This document shows positions 57,012 to 64,000 of a DNA stretch of 64,000 bases, in pieces (within the stretch, counting starts at the first letter, position 1; each line of letters begins with the position of its first letter). The notes below the pieces were generated by a model. It did not search any database. It saw only the letters and a program-made list of their open reading frames with translations, and was not told the origin of the DNA. The translations under genes were made by a program, and so were the position numbers. Source of the DNA: Bedellia somnulentella (taxonomy: Eukaryota > Arthropoda > Insecta > Lepidoptera > Bedelliidae); contig OY755173.1 of the NCBI GenBank assembly GCA_963576735.1, positions 6,294,873-6,358,872 on the forward strand, given 5' to 3'.

Positions 57012-57739
57012 ACATTTTTAATTATTTGTTTAGGGGTAAGAAACATATATTGCCCCTTACACTGAAAAATTGGGGGTAAATATGTAATGTATTGGGTTCT
57101 TTCTATGATATATCGGAAAATTAAAATGAAGTTTAAAATTTTGCCTCAATGGGGATGGAAATTTATTTGTAATTTTTCTCAATTATAGACTTAGCAGTAA
57201 GGATTATAAAATCAACAAATGGAGGCTCCAGAGATTTTTTTTTTTACAGACGTACAAAATTTTAAGAAGGTTAAGAAAATAATTGAATAAATAAAACAAT
57301 ATCACTTTTTATATATATTTCACACCAAGTTTTTGGATCTGTACCCATTATTATAAAAAAACTACAGGGCTAAATTTTTCTCGAACATGTGGCAGTGTAA
57401 TTGTACAATATAGCGATAGCCCTTAATGCTATCACGCGAATGCAACATCCATGTACATAAGGGTACTTTAAACTGAATAAAGTCACATGATATTCCGAGG
57501 AATTAGTACTTCAATCACAACTTCGTTGATATATGGCGATAAACGATATATCTATATGCCATAAATGTATCTGGTTTACGATAAGGTTACGGCACCAAGG
57601 CGGCGTTTCTCCACGTGACTGATTATTTGACCGTAGCTTCTGATAAGGAGCAACTGGCTATCATCTGGATATTTCTAGAGACGTGTATTCAAGTTATAGG
57701 GGGTAAGAAAACCCCCACTTCATACGGTGCATTATACCA
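57012..57739. other. Intergenic, nothing assigned
   Basis: No gene or repeat recognised. Confidence 0.3.
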
Positions 57740-58005
57740 AGACTAAGCATAATAAAGCAATGCGGTGTTTTCACAATGAATCACTTCAGGGTTAGCAACC
57801 TTGCTAAAGGGTCCAAATATATCACTGTATTGGTGTAGGCTCGAATTAATTAAGATTTGAACCCACGCCCTTTCTCTGTAGAGGCATGGTTTCTTCATAC
57901 ATATACATACATACATATACTCACGCCATTAGTTCCCATTGGGGTAGGCAGAGACTATTGATCGCCACTTCGGTTTCTTCATAGTTACACTTATTTTTGA
58001 TTATG
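57740..58005 (-). repeat. Family B SINE relic split by a LINE insertion
   Basis: TGGTGTAGGCTCGAATTAAT and AGATTTGAACCCACGCCC mark the tRNA-like end. It is interrupted at 57900-57971. Confidence 0.5.
57900..57971 (-). mobile_element. 72-bp LINE insertion with 12-bp TSD
   Basis: Perfect direct repeat GGTTTCTTCATA at 57888-57899 and 57972-57983. The insert is only the extreme 3' end of the EN/RT LINE (tail, stem-loop, GATCGCCACTTC). Confidence 0.85.
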
Positions 58006-58101
58006 ACCGTTTGAACAACAGACACTTCCAAAATAGTGATATATGTGCATACTCCCATTTGTTTGCGGAGTACTGACTTAAAATACAATTAAAAAAAACA
58101 T

Positions 58102-58285
58102 CTCTTCCTGCGGGCGCCGTAAGAGTTGACTTAGGGTTTTGAAGGTTTCTAAGTGATTGTTGGGTTTTGTGACTGCTGACCCATCACCTACCATACTTTA
58201 TTTTACAATCGTTTCCTTACTTAACTTTCAAAAGTATTTTTAATCCTAAAGCTCTTGTTATTATTTTTGGGATTTATAGCCGTGT
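58102..58285 (+). repeat. Family A copy, diverged
   Basis: GTAAGAGTTGACTTAGGGTT to GGGATTTATAGCCGTG; abuts the next copy. Confidence 0.55.
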
Positions 58286-58510
58286 AGTATCGGCTTAGAA
58301 TAGCACTACCCCGTTTCTACCGATGGGTGTACGTAAGAGGCGACTAACGGTATTGGGGATTTTAAGGGATTTTTGGGCGATGCGGTTGGAGACCCATCAC
58401 CAACAACCTTTACTTTACCATCTTTTCCCCACTCAATTTTCCAAAAGAAGCTGAGGAATTTCTAATTCCTAAGCTCTGGCTACCCCTTCTAGGGATTTAT
58501 ATGTATGTAT
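58283..58510 (+). repeat. Family A repeat, full length
   Basis: TAGTATCGGCTTAGAATAGC to TCTAGGGATTTATATGTATG. The GCCGTGAGTA part of the tail is deleted. Confidence 0.7.
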
Positions 58511-58966
58511 GATTTATAATTACAATTAACAATTACATTTAAACGAGTTATACTCCTAGCAAGTAGATTTACGAAAACATAGTTTTCGGTCAAACGACGA
58601 AAAGCTAAGGAAGTTATCAATTCTATAAAATAACATAACAGAAATATTTATAAGAAGATTATACCAACAATAAAAGAAACATTTTAGTACATAAAAATAA
58701 CCCAAAAAAATCATCAAGCAGAATGTAACAAACATTACCTTAGTAAATTTGATCTAAGATCCATTGATTAAATATTATGAGTCGGTGTCCAACAGAGCTT
58801 TTCAATTTTCTGCGGTCGCATTTTTTCTATTGATCTATTTGATTTGCTGGTTTGAAATAAAGATTTTTTTCATTTTCAACTATAACATCGATACTTGCTA
58901 GTACGAAGAATTCGTGGGAAATTCTATAAATTCCCAACCTCTAGCCACCTAAGCTTGTACCCAAGA

Positions 58967-59188
58967 TGTGTAGTGTCAGTTTAGAATAGCAATACCATTT
59001 CTTCTCGTGGGTGTACGGAAGAAGTGACTAACGGTATTGGTAGCGATGCGGTTGGAAGCCCATCACCAAAAACATTTACCTTACCATCCATTCCCCACTC
59101 AACTTCCAAAAGTGGTTGAGGAAATTGTTCCGAAGCTCTGGCAAATCCTTTTAGGGATTCATGGCCGTGAGTATATGTATGTATGTTA
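58967..59188 (+). repeat. Family A copy with internal deletion
   Basis: TGTGTAGTGTCAGTTTAGAA to GCCGTGAGTATATGTATG; an open frame on the opposite strand is chance. Confidence 0.65.
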
Positions 59189-59620
59189 TTTTCAACTGTA
59201 ACTTCGATGCCTGCTACTCGGAGACTTCGTTGGAAAATCTTAGTGGATCTTTGCATATTCTATAAATTCCCAACCTGTAGGCACAAATAACATTCAAATA
59301 GTTTTTTTAAATATAAATTCCCAAGCTGTAGATCAATGGTCACGTCATTGATGCGATACGCAATGTTCGCGGTTACGGTGACATTGATGACTTTGTAAGT
59401 GCATTTGTGATAAGGGTGAATAGACTTTAATCAATCTACGCAAATGTTATCACTCAGGCGACTGCGGTGTCACGATAATTATTTTGTGCACTATAACATT
59501 TCTGGAGTTGTTATTTTATAAATTACCATGCACTGTAAGAAATGTTTTGCGACTGTGTTAAGAAAAGCTATTTAATTGTAAATGATGCTACTGAAATTTG
59601 TCATTCTCAAAAAAAATTGC

Positions 59621-59780
59621 ATACATACCTACATATACTCACGGCTATAAATCCCTAGATGGGTAGCCAGAGCTAAGGAATCGGAAATTCCTCAGCCACT
59701 TTTGGAAAGTAAAGTGGGGAAAAGATGGTAAAATAAAGGTTGTTGGTGATGGGTCTCTAACCTCATCGCCCAAAAAAAAT
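59621..59780 (-). repeat. Family A 3' two-thirds
   Basis: ACATATACTCACGGCTATAA to GTCTCTAACCTCATCGCCCA. Confidence 0.7.
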
Positions 59781-62562
59781 TAGCAATTTTTCAATATTCC
59801 AGAGATATAATAATAGCTCTTCTTTGTCCTCTTTATTTTGTCAGTGCATAACTTCGTTTCTTATTTTTACTTGGCAAATATCAGCAAAGAATGTCTGTGA
59901 AATATTATACACGGTGACTTTATACAATAATATCATATATTTTTTATATCTTTCTGTCTATTGATTATCCTGGCTTATCTTTGAAACTGCTAGACAGATT
60001 TTGACGAGATTTTCACTGGCGGACAAACGGCTTCTTTTTTATTACTATTATGACCATATAAACGCCGATATTACTATCTAAAACATACAAAGCAAATAAA
60101 CCGCGGAATTGTCCTTCTATCATGTTTTAAACGATTAAATATTTTATTTCTGATGTGCAATAAGAATTCTCTATTTGTCTCTATATTTCTTTCATTTTAG
60201 GTTGTGGACGAGTAAAGTATGTATTATTTGTGCACTGTGGTGTAAACTTCATGTTTATATCAAACAAATGAATGTAACATTACAATGATGCAAAACGAGA
60301 TTTCAAGTCCAATCATTAAAAATTTATCGAAGGGTTACAGGTGACTGATATACGTTTAAATAACGTAGATACGTTTAAATTTTGATAGAATAGAAGTAAG
60401 TTAAAAATACCCATCCAAAAGTACTCGTGCACATCTATAAATTTCTTCCGATAACCTTGTAAATCCAAATTTCTTTGTATTGTATGACATAACACGTGTC
60501 GTAGCAATACAAAAGATTGCGCACATAAATGCACTAGAAGCCTGTTTCGAATGATTATTTCGCACACTGTATTAGTTTAAATGGTCCCTTGTTCGTTTTA
60601 TGGAGCTGACCTTGAGACTTGAGAATCAAAAGGGAGAACTAATTCGGATTTGAATAGTATTATGTCAACAGTGACCCCTTAGAGTTCAAGGCCTTAAGGC
60701 GAATATGGAATTGAGCCTAAAAAGTTTTCGTTGCTTAATTCATGAATATATCTACAATCAATACAAATGAAGTGATATTATTCATTGTGGTATTCTACTC
60801 TTTGATCGAGTATGTCGTGTAAGAGGACTAATGGATAAGATTGGCTTGCTAAAGAATATAGTGATTTTCTTTCTCTCATCTCATCTCATGTTTTTTATTT
60901 TTATCCAAAAGTAAGTTCAGATTTGGTTTGGTAAATTAACAATAAACTACCTTTTTATTTTTGATATTTACAATTTAAAACGCAGCGTAAACTGTGACCG
61001 ATATATAAAATGATTTTTAAAATACTCTGTTGTTTATATATTTTTATAGCTCAGACTTTTCTATACAACGTTGTTCTGAATTTCCTGGTTTCACAACTTC
61101 TGCAATATCTAAAACAATCTTTGTGACAAATGCAGCTAAAAGTAATGTTCCTTAACAATCCACGTGTAAGTTGTCATAGAAATTACAGCTCCATGCATGA
61201 AGACAAGGTTATGGGGATGTGCCAGCACCATTCGCCGGGCAACTGGTTGCCACTCCAACTATTGAGCGTCGCGACCCCGAATATTCGCCGGAACTCGAAT
61301 CTATTCAATATTCTGCCCATTCAAAACTAAATCAAACCTCATTGTAAAGACATAGACTGCCTACACAAAATCTAAACTATTCATTCGAAATTTTAAATGG
61401 AAATTAACTATGATAAATATGACGAAAGTTGTATGTAAAATCGTCATTGTGACCTTACGCATTTTGGCAATAATTTCGCAAGATAAAGCCGGCTCCAGAT
61501 TACTCAACTGAGTTGATCACTTTGTTTATATGTTTGTCCATTTTTCTGATAAAGAATGAAGCGTGTTAAAGTGCGTATTTTATGACCGCTGCAAATACGG
61601 TGATATGCAATGGACACCTTATCTATATTTAATGCACAGAATGACATTACTAAAATAAATTATTTCGAAATATTTTTTTTCGGTTAGAGTTGTAGTATAC
61701 AAGATGGAAATTTGTAATGCCACCTTGTGGGAAAGCAATACCGATACGTTGGTAAGAATATAATAGATATCGTTGTTTGCTTCATTTAATTTTGTTAATT
61801 TTGTTAATCGAAAATTGTTAATAACATGCAAAAACGAGATCGCCTAAATCTGAGAGATACACCCTGTACTTATATTAAATCGATCGATACGGTTAATAAT
61901 GAAGATAAAATTTCAATACATACTTCATAATTTTTCATCAAACACACTTTTTGGAATCAATATCTGTCTCAACTTCATGATACTTGAATCAAAATTCGAT
62001 CTACAAAAACAACCTAATGATTTCCGAGTACCATATCTTATTTCTTTTAAGCAGCAGGTTTCATATGGCATACACCTGTTACCATTTAAATGTTTCTAAG
62101 AAGACATAGCACTGGATATATCTGGTCTGGTGCCGTAACGTCTGGCAGTGTCCTGAGTTCCTGGACTTAGATAATAAGCTGCCAACTTGATTCGTCTCAA
62201 TACTGATTTGGTTAGTATGACGGTACTCAAAAAACATGATAGTTTCATTCAACCTTATAGTACTTATCACAACATGTGACTGTGGAATGTTAAAGACTAA
62301 ATATAGAAACTAGAGTGCTCTTTGTTTATTGTTCCATAAAATTATTTTTTTCATAATTAATTACTATAAGTAACTGATTATATTTTTAACTGTTTTATTG
62401 ATATAAATTTCATAAATAGTAATTATTAAGATCAAGTTAAAGTCAATAAAACAAATTAAAAGAAACGATTCCTCCATTAAATAAACTTAATGGATCGCTT
62501 TGCCGAGATATGAGCTTGCAAAATGTTCACATGACCAAGAGAGTTTGCGCTACAATTATAAA
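59781..62562. other. Intergenic; one possible coding fragment
   Basis: Mostly AT-rich with nothing assigned. At 61202-61345 (plus) a more GC-rich stretch reads GYGDVPAPFAGQLVATPTIE and RRDPEYSPELESIQYSAHSK before a stop, with an in-frame TGA just upstream. I do not recognise the protein. A transposon-end-like ACACCCTGTA lies at about 61860. Confidence 0.35.
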
Positions 62563-62802
62563 CTCAAACATTCACGCCATATACCCATGAAGAGGTGATA
62601 GATGTACTAATATTTCTGAAAATCACGTGACAGTATTGTTTCCTGGTTTTTAGAGTACCCACGTTTTGCTTGGACGGTGTACGTGATAAGGGGCCAACCT
62701 ATGATTGTTTTGTAATACAATGTCAAATGACTAAGTAAAATTTTTTAACATACTTTATTCGCGATTTGATTTTTGCCCCCTTCGTTAACAACCATGAAGT
62801 GA
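62563..62802 (-). mobile_element. Family B SINE, 5'-truncated and diverged
   Basis: TTCACGCCATATACCCATGA at left, GTACCCACGTTTTGCTTGGA centrally, ending GTTAACAACCATGA; the tRNA-like head is missing. Confidence 0.6.
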
Positions 62803-63880
62803 GAAATAAATCTTTGGTACTACAAATAGTTGAGGATATCCTACCAATCTTATCAGATATTACCTTCAATTGATAGAGGATAACAGAATAGATACAATGT
62901 TGCGAAAGTGATACTCGTGTAATTGTCTTGTGCTCGCATGAGTTGTGAAGGTAAGATATAGATCTCTTGACATAAATGCCAAAACTATCAAAACGAAAAG
63001 CGTTATTGTATGGAGCGAACCTCTATTTACCCCAGATTTGTTTATATTTCGGTTGTGACATCACTCCGCTTACACGGCTCGACCGATCTTTACCAAACTT
63101 TGCATGTATGATGGTCATAACCATCTAAGAAAACCATTGTGGAACGCAATAAATCTATTGAGTATTGAGTTCCAGGAAGGGACGGAGAGTTTTTTTCTAA
63201 AAAAATATTACCATTGCGAAATATTTTATTGATAATAAATTAACCCTTAAAAGTTTCCCATATAAGTCTATGGGAAACTACTGTAAAGAAAAACTAGCAC
63301 ACGCTCATAGAATTTTGTTTTTAAGAAAAACAAAGTTTCGAAAATCTCAAATTTTTTTTAAACAGAAACCATGTTTGTTTTTTTTTCGGCTTTGCTCCAA
63401 TTTTCGGCATGCAAAGTTTTTAATACCAACCTAGTTACCTACATTTTTAAACATTGCCGTATATGCAAAAAAACACAAAAATAAATGAAGATTTTAAGAC
63501 ATTTACATATAAAAAAAAGAAAATTCATTACGATATTAAAAACATATAAACATAGCAGAAAAGAACCACTTTTAGTCCTTGTTTTTAAGTATGTTTCTCG
63601 TTCCATAAAACGCTTTGAAATCAACTTTTAATCAAAAGTTAAATAACCAAATTTGGCAAATTTTGTATTTATAAATTGTTACATTAAATTGTCTATTCTA
63701 AGAAGTAACATTGATTACCTTCTTCTTTTCTCGAACTAAGTTAATGACACAAAAATTCTTACAAAAGTTGTAAATGGTTTAAATTAATTTTAATCCTCTA
63801 GAACAAGCGTTTTATTTTTTTCATATGGTTTAAATATATTTGAGAGACAAATTAATATATTTAAAAAGTATAATAAGCAT
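62803..63880. other. Intergenic, nothing assigned
   Basis: AT-rich; a small palindrome GTTTCCCATATAAGTCTATG / GGAAAC at 63252-63277. Confidence 0.3.
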
Positions 63881-64000
63881 AAGCATAAACGTTCACGCCG
63901 AATATCCCCGAAGGGGTTGGCAGAGGTACTAATACTTCTGAACATCACGTGACTTTGTCACCTGGTGTTCAGAGTACCCACGTTTTGCATGGACAGTGTA
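63881..64000 (-). mobile_element. Family B SINE, cut by the window end
   Basis: Identical to 784-901 across the shared 117 bp, including the stem-loop and tail. The tRNA-like head lies beyond the window. Confidence 0.8.

Overview
This is nuclear DNA from an insect, most probably a moth or butterfly (Lepidoptera). It is AT-rich and dominated by mobile elements. It carries short spliced introns, nonautonomous Helitrons, tRNA-derived SINEs and several LINE lineages with short tandem-repeat tails. The taxon is inferred from repeat style and protein resemblance; no database search was run.

Two host genes are recognisable. On the minus strand at 479-6038 are four exons of the mitochondrial ribosomal protein L16 gene (mRpL16). 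The C-terminal exon is not visible and probably lies left of the window, and a 4.9-kb intron (722-5603) is packed with repeats. On the plus strand at 21066-29384 is a complete 11-exon gene for the Hedgehog-pathway kinase Fused, 856 codons, with every splice phase compatible. Exon 8 of fused has its 3' half and splice donor repeated three times in tandem (27196-27593). A decayed inverted copy of exon 4 with flanking intron lies upstream at 17374-17872.

The rest is mobile DNA. (1) 4.2-12.9 kb: copies of an endonuclease/reverse-transcriptase LINE (largest 6672-9424) and a second, Jockey-like LINE. (2) 13420-16570: a DNA transposon with terminal inverted repeats, an apparently intact two-exon transposase-like gene (595 aa), repeated subterminal motifs and a 597-bp palindrome. 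(3) 30.1-30.9 kb: an array of short inverted-repeat elements. (4) 36312-42152: a young Ty3/gypsy-type LTR retrotransposon on the minus strand, with 279-bp LTRs differing by one base. It has a predicted -1 frameshift signal at the end of gag, several lesions, and a Helitron inserted in its 3' LTR. (5) 42.8-44.8 kb: a foldback element with long inverted termini. (6) Three near-full-length or long nonautonomous Helitron copies near 33.8, 47.3 and 55.8 kb, besides the one in the LTR. (7) Many copies of two short families (A and B) scattered throughout.

The LINE, family A and tRNA-SINE family B all end in a similar 3' module: a small stem-loop followed by a CGGCGTGA-like or CCGTGAGTATATGTATG-like tail. 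This suggests that one LINE machinery mobilises several short families. I found no CRISPR arrays, bacterial operons, rRNA genes or functional tRNA genes.
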